DNA from: Chloroflexota bacterium
GTDB lineage: Bacteria > Chloroflexota > Dehalococcoidia > UBA1151 > TMED-70
Direction: 5' to 3'
NCBI GenBank assembly: GCA_002719425.1
Contig: PBHA01000019.1
Location: forward strand, 1-22,930
Length of the DNA: 22,930 nt
Under the pieces are notes generated by a model, which worked only from the letters and a program-made list of their open reading frames with translations, was not told the DNA's origin and did no database searches. Position 1 is the stretch's first letter, and each line of letters begins with the position of its first letter. This document shows, piece after piece, positions 8,648 to 16,508 of the stretch. Both the position numbers and the translations under genes were made by a program.

Positions 8648-9513
8648 TTGATAATAAACAAAGTAATTTTTTTATTGCATTAGATAATAGGACTAATGTT
8701 CTATCTTGCAACCTTGAACAAAATCGTCCAAAATCTGCTTTTGAAATACTTCAGGCAAATAAAGCTGCAGGTCTAATACTAGAATCTTTAAAATTATCAT
8801 ATTCAAATAATGACTATTATATTTGGGCAGAACCAAATCTTTGTGAAAGTTTATTGTTCCAATCCAAAGGCCTCAACGTAAAAACTGCAGTAGCTGTTGA
8901 ACATATAAATAGAGGTGGGCTAGCCATTCCTAGTGCTAAGGATGCTCTTGAAATCATTAATATATTTGATCCAAACTTATTGAGCGTAAAAATATATTTT
9001 GAAAAAAACAGAAGTAAGCTAGCAGAAGAATTGGCTGTAGATAGATTATTAAGCCTAATTGAAATTTGTAACTCATATAACAAAGGTCTAGTTATTGATA
9101 TAGATTTTAATGCTAGATTAGAAAACAATAAAAACCATGAAGAGAAAGAAATAATTATTTCGGGTATAGAAACTCTAATAAATAAAGATATTAAACCTAA
9201 ATTTTGGGGGATAAGAAGAAGCGGTGATCAGATCTTTGATGAAACACTTATTGGTCTAATGAATTTAGAAAATGAGTCTAACAACAAATGTATTCTAGAA
9301 TATCCACACAATGAAAAAAATATTAACACTCACTCGGACTTAAATATAGAAAATTTTGTTTTGAATGGAGACTTCTTTATAGATGTCCTTATTGCTTGGA
9401 GTACAAAACAGATAAATGATCAAGAGGCTATAAAAACTATTTCTAACAAAATCAATCAGGCTCAGGAAAAAATACAAAAAAGTAATTTGACAAAAACTTT
9501 TTCAAATGAGTAA
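8644..9513 (+). CDS. Putative class I aldolase-like TIM-barrel protein
   Basis: I do not recognise this 289-aa protein with certainty. Its layout resembles the LacD/DUF2090 class I aldolases: an N-terminal strand FFIALDNR (9-16) like the FDHR start of that group, an acidic WAEPN strand, and a strand LSVKIYF (113-119) whose K116 sits where LacD-type enzymes carry their Schiff-base Lys. LVIDIDF and PKFWGIRRSGD follow in the second half. In an operon with pgi, tal, tkt and rpiB, a sugar-phosphate aldolase would fit. That is an inference from motif spacing and context, and another TIM-barrel function is possible. The ATG overlaps the pgi stop by 4 bp. Confidence 0.45.
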   Translation: MIDNKQSNFFIALDNRTNVLSCNLEQNRPKSAFEILQANKAAGLILESLKLSYSNNDYYIWAEPNLCESLLFQSKGLNVKTAVAVEHINRGGLAIPSAKDALEIINIFDPNLLSVKIYFEKNRSKLAEELAVDRLLSLIEICNSYNKGLVIDIDFNARLENNKNHEEKEIIISGIETLINKDIKPKFWGIRRSGDQIFDETLIGLMNLENESNNKCILEYPHNEKNINTHSDLNIENFVLNGDFFIDVLIAWSTKQINDQEAIKTISNKINQAQEKIQKSNLTKTFSNE

Positions 9514-9718
9514 TATGTCTGAAGATCTAGATAAACTAACGGTAACAGAATTAAGTGATTTAGCTGAAAAATTACACCTCGAAATTATGGATTTATATGA
9601 TCAAGAGGATTCTGAAGAAACTTTTGAACTTATAGAAGAAAAAACTCGATATTTTAATGAAGTAAAATCACTAATTAGAGACCTTCATTCAGATGAAACT
9701 TATCCAAGAGGTGGCTAA
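9506..9718 (+). CDS. Small acidic helical protein of unknown function
   Basis: 70 codons from the ATG at 9506 (overlapping the upstream stop by 8 bp), or 67 from the in-frame ATG at 9515 just after that stop. The product is highly charged, mostly helical in character and without Cys or membrane segments; it ends YPRGG. I recognise no family. Its place at the end of the pentose phosphate run and the overlap with the upstream gene suggest co-expression. Its stop overlaps the stop of the opposite-strand gene in a shared CTAA (9715-9718), leaving no room for an intergenic terminator. Confidence 0.6.
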   Translation: MSNMSEDLDKLTVTELSDLAEKLHLEIMDLYDQEDSEETFELIEEKTRYFNEVKSLIRDLHSDETYPRGG

Positions 9719-10032
9719 TCTAGAATTGTCCAAAATTCTATCCAATTAGAAGCTCCATTTTCTGTATCTAAAAGAGGTCTATATTTAGCTCCAAGCTCCA
9801 TTATTTCCTTTGGTATTTCATTTCCTTCTCTACTAGGATTATCAAAAACTTCTGCAGTCCATTCTAAATAAACTCTATTTGGGTCACCTGGATTTGTTCC
9901 ATTGTTATAATAAACTCTACATTCACTTCTATGTCCTATGGAAGTGTACATGTCTGCTTGTTCTTTAACCAATTTGGCTACGTTGACTGCTTCGTATGGT
10001 TTTGTTTTATAGGTCCTTCTAATTAGATACAT
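9715..10032 (-). CDS. Conserved-looking small protein, unknown function
   Basis: A 105-aa soluble protein with alternating strand/helix character (MYLIRRTYKTKP start, CRVYYNN and VYLEWTAEVF strands, a C-terminal NWIEFWTILD). This pattern is compatible with a dimeric alpha/beta-barrel (ABM/NIPSNAP-like) fold, but I cannot name a family. It has a strong Shine-Dalgarno, AAGGAG, 8 nt before the ATG, unlike most genes nearby. The stop overlaps that of the convergent gene. It is probably transcribed alone from the 111-bp spacer shared with the transhydrogenase operon. Confidence 0.7.
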   Translation of the reverse strand: MYLIRRTYKTKPYEAVNVAKLVKEQADMYTSIGHRSECRVYYNNGTNPGDPNRVYLEWTAEVFDNPSREGNEIPKEIMELGAKYRPLLDTENGASNWIEFWTILD

Positions 10033-10071
10033 TAAAATTACTCCTTAGTTTATCAATTAGTAAATAGTATA

Positions 10072-10095
10072 TTGAAATTAATTTATGGATATAAT
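10072..10095 (+). promoter_or_regulatory. Candidate -10 element upstream of the pnt operon
   Basis: The spacer 10033-10143 between the divergent genes contains a perfect TATAAT at 10090-10095, about 49 nt before the pntAA TTG. A TTGAAA at 10072-10077 is only 12 bp upstream, too close for a normal -35, so the -35 is weak or elsewhere. The spacer is AT-rich, which raises the odds of chance matches. Confidence 0.35.
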
Positions 10096-10143
10096 GTCTA
10101 TATATAATAAATTTTTTCTTTTATTAATTATCAGAGGTAATTT

Positions 10144-11253
10144 TTGGCTAATAGCGTATTTTTAGGTGTAAAAAAGGAAGAAGATCCTTCGGAAAATAGA
10201 GTTTCTATAGTTCCAAAGGATGTTAAGTCTATTATTAATCTTGGGATCGAAGTAGAAGTAGAAAAAAGTGCTGGAATAAGAGCAGGATATTCTGATGAAG
10301 AATACATCGAATCAGGAGCAAAAATAGTCAATAATTTCTCTAAAAATGTCAATCTTGTTTCATCGATAAATGCTTTTTATAAAAAAAATACTAAATTCTT
10401 GGAAAATAGCTTTATAATAAGTCTTACAGATGTTAGAACCAATCCAGAAATTTCTGAGATTTGTAAAAAATATTCTTTATCTCTTTTCGCAATGGAATTT
10501 GTCCCAAGAATAGCAAGAGCTCAAAAACTTGACGCATTATCATCTCAGGCTTCGATAGCGGGCTATAGAGCAGGTCTTTTAGCAGCTACTTCTCTTAAGA
10601 AATATCTCCCTCTAATGATGACTGCTGCAGGTACTATTCCACCATCTTCAATACTTGTTTTAGGAGCAGGTGTAGCTGGTCTTCAAGCGATTGCAACTAC
10701 AAAAAGATTAGGAGCTGAGGTTACAGGATATGACATAAGGTTAGCAGCTGGGGAACAAATAGAATCATTAGGAGCAAAATTTATTTCTGATGAAGCTCCT
10801 GCAGATTCTGAGACCGAAGGTGGATACGCAAAAGAGCAAACCAAGGATAATCAAAAGTCACAATTAGAATTTCTGAAAGAGTATATTTTAAAAGCGGATG
10901 CAGTAATCTCAACAGCTGCTATTCCTGGGAGAAAAGCACCAATCTTAATTGAAGAATCAACAGTTAAGCAAATGAAACCAGGTAGTGTGATAATTGACAT
11001 ATCTGCTCCTTCAGGAGGAAATTGCGAATCAACTGTTCTAGGCGAATCAATTGATATAAATGGAACAATTGTTCATGGGCCTAAAAATTTATCCTCAGAA
11101 ATGCCATATGATGCTTCAATAGTTTACTCGAAAAATATTTTTGGTCTACTGGAGATTATAATAAGTGAAAAATCTTTAAAAATTGATCTTGAAGATGAAA
11201 TAATTGACGCCATGTTAGTTTTCAATAATGGTGAAAAGAGAATAGAGGAATAA
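10144..11253 (+). CDS. pntA: NAD(P) transhydrogenase alpha subunit, part 1 (PntAA)
   Basis: NAD(H)-binding, membrane-peripheral domain I of the proton-translocating transhydrogenase, which uses the proton gradient to drive NADPH formation. The 369-aa protein has the alanine dehydrogenase/PNT N-domain, the diagnostic RAQKLDALSSQASIAGYRA at 125-143, and a Rossmann loop GAGVAGLQAI at 174-183. There are no membrane segments, as expected where alpha is split into two chains. The start is TTG, 5 nt after an AGAGGTAA-type Shine-Dalgarno; no in-frame ATG gives a complete N-domain. pntAB follows immediately. Confidence 0.94.
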   Translation: MANSVFLGVKKEEDPSENRVSIVPKDVKSIINLGIEVEVEKSAGIRAGYSDEEYIESGAKIVNNFSKNVNLVSSINAFYKKNTKFLENSFIISLTDVRTNPEISEICKKYSLSLFAMEFVPRIARAQKLDALSSQASIAGYRAGLLAATSLKKYLPLMMTAAGTIPPSSILVLGAGVAGLQAIATTKRLGAEVTGYDIRLAAGEQIESLGAKFISDEAPADSETEGGYAKEQTKDNQKSQLEFLKEYILKADAVISTAAIPGRKAPILIEESTVKQMKPGSVIIDISAPSGGNCESTVLGESIDINGTIVHGPKNLSSEMPYDASIVYSKNIFGLLEIIISEKSLKIDLEDEIIDAMLVFNNGEKRIEE

Positions 11254-11535
11254 ATGGAACTTATATCACTAATAATTATATTCATACTAGCGTTGTTCAT
11301 TGGTTATGAGATAATTACAAAAGTACCTCCTACTCTGCATACTCCTTTGATGTCTGGTTCAAATGCTATATCAGGAGTAGTTATTGTTGGAGCTATAATA
11401 ATTGCTTCAAATACTCACAGCACTCTAGCAACAATTTTTTCTGTTGTTGGTGTAATTTTAGCAACTATCAACGTTGTTGGAGGATTTTTAGTTACAGATA
11501 GAATGTTAGCAATGTTCAAAAAGAGTAAAAAATAA
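11254..11535 (+). CDS. NAD(P) transhydrogenase alpha subunit, part 2 (PntAB)
   Basis: Short 93-aa integral membrane protein forming part of the proton channel (domain II). Three or four hydrophobic segments are visible, with the family motif TKVPPTLHTPLMSGSNAISG at 23-42 and NVVGGFLVTDRMLAMF near the end. It sits directly between pntAA and pntB, in the three-gene arrangement known from Rhodospirillum-type transhydrogenases. The pntB Shine-Dalgarno overlaps its stop codon. Confidence 0.95.
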   Translation: MELISLIIIFILALFIGYEIITKVPPTLHTPLMSGSNAISGVVIVGAIIIASNTHSTLATIFSVVGVILATINVVGGFLVTDRMLAMFKKSKK

Positions 11536-11545
11536 GGGGAGCTAT

Positions 11546-12943
11546 TTGTTAGATATATCATCAAATATAGAAAATATTCTTTACCTGATTTCTGCATCTA
11601 TGTTTATTCTAGGAATAAAAAGATTAGCATCTCCAGCTACTGCAAGAAATGGCAATAGGCTTTCTTCAGTTGCTATGTTAATAGCAATTGTTGTTACAAT
11701 ACTAAAATATACTGAAACTAATTTTGAATGGATAATACTGGGACTAATTATAGGATCCTCTATAGGTATTCTATTATCTAGATATGTTCAAATGACTGCA
11801 ATGCCTCAACTTGTTGCTATATTCAATGCTTTTGGAGGTGCTGCAAGTGCGATAGTGGCAATGTACGAATTAATGTTTCAAAGTGGATCATCTCAAACAA
11901 TATTCGTACTAGCTTCCGTATGTTTTGCAACAATAATAGGTTCTGTAACTTTTACAGGATCATTTATTGCATTTGGAAAATTACAAGAAGTATTAACTAC
12001 AAAACCTATCTTAATTCCTCTCAGAAATTTTATTAATATTATTCTTATAGTATTTGTATTAGTATTAGCAATTTTAATTTGTATACCGGATATGTATGAC
12101 CGTAATTATTTATATGCATTAGTTGCTGTTTCTTTGATTCTTGGTATATTAATCGTTATTCCTATTGGAGGGGCCGATATGCCTGTAGTAGTAGCCCTAC
12201 TAAACTCATATTCTGGTATTGCTGGAGCTGGAGCTGGATTTGTTCTAGGTAATCCAGTACTAATAATATCAGGTTCATTGGTGGGAGCTTCAGGTTTGAT
12301 TCTTACAAGGATTATGACAAAAGCAATGAATAGATCACTACTTAATGTTATGTTAGGAGGATTTGGAGCAGAAGATGGTTCTAGCTCATCTGGAGTAGAA
12401 GAAACAAGACCGGTAACTTCGTTATCCTCTGAAGATGCAGCAATGATTTTAGGTTATGCTGAAAGTGTAATTTTTGTTCCAGGTTATGGATTGGCAGTAG
12501 CTCAAGCTCAACATCAAATCAATGAATTATCAGGACTCTTAAAAGAAAAAGGAGTTACTGTAAAATATGCAATTCATCCTGTTGCAGGTAGAATGCCTGG
12601 ACATATGAATGTGTTATTGGCTGAAGCAAATGTGCCCTATGACGAACTAAAAGATCTTGATGAAATAAATAGTGAATTTGATAGAACTGATGTTGCTGTT
12701 GTTGTTGGTGCAAATGATGTCACAAACCCTAATGCAAGAACAGATAAAAGCTCTCCTATATATGGAATGCCTATATTGAATGTCGATAAAGCAAAGTCAG
12801 TTATAGTTCTTAAGCGTTCTATGGCGTCTGGCTTTTCTGGAGTTCAGAATGAATTATTTTTCTTGGATAAGACAAATATGCTTTTTGGAGATGCAAAGGA
12901 TTCAATTGAAGGTATGATAAAAGAAGTTAGAGATCTTAATTAA
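11546..12943 (+). CDS. pntB: NAD(P) transhydrogenase beta subunit PntB
   Basis: Provides the remaining membrane helices (about residues 10-260) and the NADP(H)-binding domain III. C-terminal marks: GYGLAVAQAQ at 313-322, HPVAGRMPGHMNV at 344-356, GANDVTNPNA at 388-397 and KRSMASGF at 423-430. Length (465 aa) is standard. The start is TTG, 5 nt after a good Shine-Dalgarno AAGGGGA (11534-11540) that overlaps the pntAB stop. The stop codon shares a TTAA with the stop of the convergent rpmF gene. Confidence 0.96.
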   Translation: MLDISSNIENILYLISASMFILGIKRLASPATARNGNRLSSVAMLIAIVVTILKYTETNFEWIILGLIIGSSIGILLSRYVQMTAMPQLVAIFNAFGGAASAIVAMYELMFQSGSSQTIFVLASVCFATIIGSVTFTGSFIAFGKLQEVLTTKPILIPLRNFINIILIVFVLVLAILICIPDMYDRNYLYALVAVSLILGILIVIPIGGADMPVVVALLNSYSGIAGAGAGFVLGNPVLIISGSLVGASGLILTRIMTKAMNRSLLNVMLGGFGAEDGSSSSGVEETRPVTSLSSEDAAMILGYAESVIFVPGYGLAVAQAQHQINELSGLLKEKGVTVKYAIHPVAGRMPGHMNVLLAEANVPYDELKDLDEINSEFDRTDVAVVVGANDVTNPNARTDKSSPIYGMPILNVDKAKSVIVLKRSMASGFSGVQNELFFLDKTNMLFGDAKDSIEGMIKEVRDLN

Positions 12944-13119
12944 GACTGAGTTGCTTCTTCAGTAGATTCTGTACTAGATGTGGTATTCTGAACGTTTGTT
13001 CCTTGTAACTCCTGTTTAACCTGATTATATCTATGACCGTTAATCGCTGAGAGTCCTTTATGAGATCTTTTGTTCCCTCTTCTAGCTCTTGTATGTTTCT
13101 TTTTAGGTAAAGCTGTCAA
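12940..13119 (-). CDS. rpmF: Large ribosomal subunit protein bL32
   Basis: A 59-aa reading frame with a TTG start. Its N-terminal half, ALPKKKHTRARRGNKRSH (residues 3-20), matches the basic N-terminus of bL32, which threads into the 50S subunit. The second half is unusual: it lacks the CxxC zinc-ribbon cysteines and ends in a Ser/Thr/Glu/Gln-rich tail, so this is a zinc-independent, shortened form. rpmF is usually near yceD, plsX or fabH, but here it stands alone between pntB and an MFS gene. The upstream bases give a weak GAAAG Shine-Dalgarno. The stop overlaps the pntB stop by 4 bp. Confidence 0.85.
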   Translation of the reverse strand: MTALPKKKHTRARRGNKRSHKGLSAINGHRYNQVKQELQGTNVQNTTSSTESTEEATQS

Positions 13120-13150
13120 TTCACTACTTTCTTATATTAACTAAAAGTCT

Positions 13151-13156
13151 ATTATA
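13151..13156 (-). promoter_or_regulatory. Candidate -10 box for rpmF
   Basis: On the - strand the 73-bp spacer 13120-13192 contains a perfect TATAAT at 13156-13151, 31 nt before the TTG start of rpmF. No convincing -35 is seen 16-18 bp upstream. The spacing suits a short leader, so rpmF may be transcribed separately from the MFS gene behind it. Confidence 0.35.
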
Positions 13157-13192
13157 GTTTATAAAATTAATTTTTGAGTATTTAAATAACTA

Positions 13193-14449
13193 CTAAATTT
13201 CATATGTTTTAAGTTTTTTTGCTAGATTTCCAATGTATAGAAATGAAATAGAAGATATTAAAAAAATTATAGCACCAGTATATAAAACTATTTCATAAGA
13301 CTTTGTAACATCGTAAATATACCCAGCAGAAACAGGGGTTACAACTAATGCAGCGTTATAAAAGGGTCCTAACAAACCTCTAATAACTCCATAATTCTTT
13401 CTCCCAAATAAATCTCCGACCAAAGACCAATTTAAACCAGAACCAGCTTCTGATCCAACTAACAACATTAAGGATAATAATAAATATACTGAGTTATCTG
13501 AGATATTTACAAGGAATAATGATAATCCTGAGGCTGAATAGCAAACAGCTAACATTTTAGGTCTTCCGAGTTTATCGCTTAGTCTACCCAAAATTAAAAT
13601 AACAGGAACTCCTACTAAAGCTAAAAATCCTACATACCATGCAGCTGTAGAAGCTGAAATACCCTTCCAAACAAGTATAGGAATCATATGAACAAAAATA
13701 GCTCCATGAATTGAAAGCCTAAGAGTAGTTGCAATAGTTAAAAACCAAAAAGCAGAAGTTTTTATTGCTTCTTTCCAAGTATATCCTGAAGAATAATACC
13801 TAGAATCATTAACAGATTTATTTGATTTTTTTTCATCTAAATCTCCATCTGGTCTTAAGCCCATAGATTCAGGTGATCTTCTATAAAAAAAACCTAAAGG
13901 GGTTATAAAAACTAATAAAAATATTCCTAATATTAATACAGCATTTTGCCATCCCCATTCATAGACTATATAAGAAAAAGTTGGAACTAAAACAGCAGAA
14001 CCTAGTCGAAATGCTGCAGAATTTATGCTCATAACTAAACCTCGTTTTTTTATGAACCAATTATTTAAAGCAACGAATGCAGTTTGCATAAAACTTGTAG
14101 TAGCTCCAATTGAAATTATGATTACATATATCAATAAAAATTGAGTATAATTTTCGGTTCTTGAGAGTAAAATATAGCCCGTACCAGCCATTGCTGTACC
14201 AATAACTGCCAAGGGCATAGGACCAAATTTATCCATTAACCATCCTGTTATTGGTCCTAATAATCCATTTTCAGCTCTAGCTAAAGCGAACAGCATTGAA
14301 GTTTGAGCAGAGGTAATCCCAAAAGTTTGAGAGATTGGAATAAATAACACTGTAAAACCCTGCCAATGGATACTTCCGCCTAACCCATTTTGAAGTGCCG
14401 CACTTAAGACAATCCACCAACCAAAAAAAATATTTTTAGGTTTTTTCAT
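13193..14449 (-). CDS. MFS transporter, MCT/OFA-like
   Basis: A 418-aa major facilitator protein with about 12 hydrophobic segments and a soluble charged loop near residues 195-225 between the two halves. Both copies of the MFS loop motif are visible: GWLMDKFGP at 69-77 and GRLSDKLGR at 288-296. The opening FFGWWIVLSAAL resembles monocarboxylate/oxalate:formate-type carriers, so uptake of an organic or sugar acid fits. It is the last gene of a three-gene - strand operon after the dehydratase and aldolase. Its ATG shares one base with the aldolase stop, indicating coupling. The substrate is inferred from the neighbours. Confidence 0.85.
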   Translation of the reverse strand: MKKPKNIFFGWWIVLSAALQNGLGGSIHWQGFTVLFIPISQTFGITSAQTSMLFALARAENGLLGPITGWLMDKFGPMPLAVIGTAMAGTGYILLSRTENYTQFLLIYVIIISIGATTSFMQTAFVALNNWFIKKRGLVMSINSAAFRLGSAVLVPTFSYIVYEWGWQNAVLILGIFLLVFITPLGFFYRRSPESMGLRPDGDLDEKKSNKSVNDSRYYSSGYTWKEAIKTSAFWFLTIATTLRLSIHGAIFVHMIPILVWKGISASTAAWYVGFLALVGVPVILILGRLSDKLGRPKMLAVCYSASGLSLFLVNISDNSVYLLLSLMLLVGSEAGSGLNWSLVGDLFGRKNYGVIRGLLGPFYNAALVVTPVSAGYIYDVTKSYEIVLYTGAIIFLISSISFLYIGNLAKKLKTYEI

Positions 14450-15204
14450 TATCCAAATGGAAGATTCTTATCTAACTGTCCGTCAAGAGATTGAACTTCC
14501 ATAAGAATAGTAGCCCCCATATCAAAATATCTATTTCTTAGCGTTCTGTCATATGATCTAATACAAAGTTGTTTTCCGTTTTCAGTAGCCAGCTTTACTG
14601 CATGTTCTATTGCAGTATCGTCTGTCTGTGCAAATGGATGCTCTGGATGAGCTGTTCTATCTATACTCAAATCAGCAGGGCCCCAAGAAAAACAATCTAC
14701 TCCTTCCAATGAAAAGTTAGGAATATTATTAATTGCATTAAGTGTTTCTACTTGAATCATTAATACTCCTGTTTTGTTCCACCAGGCAGGATAAGTATGT
14801 TGATTTACTTCTTTTAATCCTTCAGGAGGTCTTCCTGGTCCACCCCAACTTCTTTGTCCTTCAGGTCTATAATAAAAATAATCCCTAGCTTCTCTAACTA
14901 AATCAAGCTCTTCAGATTGTGGAACTTCTATAATAGTGGGACCATGATCCAAAAAGTTTCCTATAAGATAAGCATGCCTTCTATGATCAATTCTATAATG
15001 TATAGGTTTATCTAATTCATGAGCAGCTTCACAAATTCTCATTAAATAATCTTCATTTGTTGGTGAATGTTGACCATCCACACTAATAAAGTCGTAATCA
15101 TAATAATCTAGAAGTTTCTCAATATCTTCTTTGCCAGCACCATACATTACTGCACCACCGATTACTTGTTCGCCGCTTGAAATCATTTTTTTTAGATCTT
15201 TCAT
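14449..15204 (-). CDS. HpcH/HpaI-type class II aldolase
   Basis: Metal-dependent pyruvate-type aldolase that cleaves 2-keto-3-deoxy acids to pyruvate and an aldehyde. The 251-aa protein aligns well with HpaI at its active site: D43, H46 (VDGQHSP), R71 (HYRID), metal ligands E153 (QVETLNAINNI) and D178 (WGPADLS). The stretch PEGQRSWGGPGRP at 114-126 corresponds to the glycine-rich loop of the family. It lies 8 nt after the dehydratase gene and is coupled to the MFS gene, so it probably cleaves the dehydratase product. The true substrate is unknown. An ATG start with a nearby GGAG-like sequence fits. Confidence 0.88.
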   Translation of the reverse strand: MKDLKKMISSGEQVIGGAVMYGAGKEDIEKLLDYYDYDFISVDGQHSPTNEDYLMRICEAAHELDKPIHYRIDHRRHAYLIGNFLDHGPTIIEVPQSEELDLVREARDYFYYRPEGQRSWGGPGRPPEGLKEVNQHTYPAWWNKTGVLMIQVETLNAINNIPNFSLEGVDCFSWGPADLSIDRTAHPEHPFAQTDDTAIEHAVKLATENGKQLCIRSYDRTLRNRYFDMGATILMEVQSLDGQLDKNLPFG

Positions 15205-15212
15205 TTTTACTC

Positions 15213-16340
15213 CTAAATTGTAATTACTTTTTTTAATTCTTTTTCATCGTATTCTAATCCTAATCCTGGTCTATCTGATAATGTAATTGAACCATTTTCA
15301 GGAATTATAGGCTCTTTAAATAATTTTGCTACATTTTCAACAGGACCAGTAAATTCTTCTGAAAATTCATGCGGCCTTACAGCATTAGTAACTGTCACAT
15401 ACGCGTGAAGACTTCCAATTAAGTTTATTCCTGCTTGAGGGCAATGTGGCATTATTATTTTGTTTTTATTCATAGCGAGTTCATATACTTTTAATAACCC
15501 TGTTATCCCACCTACGTTCAAGATATCTGGTTGTAAAATATCAGGATTCCCTATATCTACTAAATCTCTAAATCTATGTGGAGTCGGTTCCTGTTCTCCT
15601 GTGGATACTGAACATTCTAAAGCATCAACAACTTGTCTTAATCCAGGGTAATCATATTCAGGTAAAGGTTCCTCAAAATGAGCTATTCCTAGGTCTTGAA
15701 ACTTTTTACCTTGTTCAATAGCTGTAGGGACAGAATAACCACAATTAGCATCAAAACTTAGATCACAATCTTCAGGTAAAAATTCTCTAACTTTTTTGAA
15801 TAAACTAAAGTCTTTTTTAGGATCTTGATCTTGTCTAAATGATCTCCAATCCATTCTGATTTTAAAGGCTTTATATCCTTTATCAAATCCCAATTTTACA
15901 TCATCAAGCATCTGATCAGGAGTTTTTCTCCAACCACTACCTCTACTCCAGTAAAGTTGTACTTTTGTTCTAGCAGCACCTCCTAAAAGCTGATAAACAG
16001 GAAGACCAGCAGCTTTACCACTAAGATCCCATAAAGCAACATCAATTGCTCCAACAACCTGTGGGTTTATTTTTGTTGCTAAGCCGGGACCTGTTCCATG
16101 AGAAAGCATTTCCCATATCATCTTAGGGTTTCTTGGATCCAGACCAACTAGCAAAGGTTTGATCATTTCATCTAGATAAGCCTTAAATAGATAATAATTT
16201 CTTGGTCCTTCAGCTATTCCAAAAATTCCTTCATCCGTTTCTATTTTTACAATTGTTCTAGATGGTTTACCAACAAATTGCTGAGCATCTTTAGTCTCTG
16301 CGCCTTGAGTTAAATTGATTACAATATCAGTTATTTTCAT
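15213..16340 (-). CDS. Mandelate racemase/muconate lactonizing enzyme family dehydratase
   Basis: Enolase-superfamily enzyme that abstracts a proton alpha to a carboxylate, probably dehydrating a sugar acid. From the chosen start: the KIR base motif at 160-162 (Arg in place of the second Lys of mandelate racemase), metal ligands D197 (FDANCGY), E223 (HFEEPL) and E249 (TGEQEP), and the Asp/His dyad D272 (LQPDILNVGG) and H299 (MPHCPQAG). It therefore belongs to the MR-type His/Asp subgroup, not the MLE or enolase subgroup. The frame is open from an ATG 12 nt upstream, but a perfect GGAGG lies 5 nt before the inner ATG (MKITDIV), so I place the start there (375 aa). It heads the - strand operon. 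Confidence 0.9.
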   Translation of the reverse strand: MKITDIVINLTQGAETKDAQQFVGKPSRTIVKIETDEGIFGIAEGPRNYYLFKAYLDEMIKPLLVGLDPRNPKMIWEMLSHGTGPGLATKINPQVVGAIDVALWDLSGKAAGLPVYQLLGGAARTKVQLYWSRGSGWRKTPDQMLDDVKLGFDKGYKAFKIRMDWRSFRQDQDPKKDFSLFKKVREFLPEDCDLSFDANCGYSVPTAIEQGKKFQDLGIAHFEEPLPEYDYPGLRQVVDALECSVSTGEQEPTPHRFRDLVDIGNPDILQPDILNVGGITGLLKVYELAMNKNKIIMPHCPQAGINLIGSLHAYVTVTNAVRPHEFSEEFTGPVENVAKLFKEPIIPENGSITLSDRPGLGLEYDEKELKKVITI

Positions 16341-16358
16341 TAAGTCCTCCATGAGTAG

Positions 16359-16397
16359 ATTGATTAATTTTTACAGTCTTTAAAGTAATTAATCAAT
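16359..16397. promoter_or_regulatory. 11-bp inverted repeat in the divergent spacer, candidate operator
   Basis: ATTGATTAATT (16359-16369) and AATTAATCAAT (16387-16397) are perfect reverse complements separated by 17 bp, with arm centres 28 bp apart. They lie just upstream of the dehydratase Shine-Dalgarno and before the promoter candidate of the ThDP genes, where a regulator controlling both operons could bind. No regulator gene is present in the window. AT-richness makes a chance repeat possible. Confidence 0.4.
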
Positions 16398-16412
16398 TAT
16401 TATGAATGAATA

Positions 16413-16441
16413 TTGTTTTATTTATACTCAATTTTTATAGA
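16413..16441 (+). promoter_or_regulatory. Candidate promoter of the ThDP enzyme operon
   Basis: TTGTTT (16413-16418) and TATAGA (16436-16441) are separated by exactly 17 bp, giving a sigma-70-like promoter with 4 of 6 matches in each box. The leader to the ATG at 16509 would be about 60 nt. An overlapping TATAAA a few bases downstream is an alternative -10. The rest of the 168-bp spacer is AT-rich with nothing else recognisable. Confidence 0.35.
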
Positions 16442-16508
16442 TTATAAAATAGATCAATGTAAACTAAAAAACAATTTATAAAAAATAAAAAAAATTACGG
16501 TGAATATT

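Noticed and set aside
8817..9128. 103-aa open frame on the - strand inside the aldolase-like gene
   Set aside because: Antisense shadow; the + strand frame continues the operon with proper start/stop overlaps.
16500..16508. GTG start of the first ThDP enzyme
   Set aside because: The GTG lies in the GGTGA that makes a good Shine-Dalgarno for the ATG at 16509, and the extra three residues add nothing conserved.
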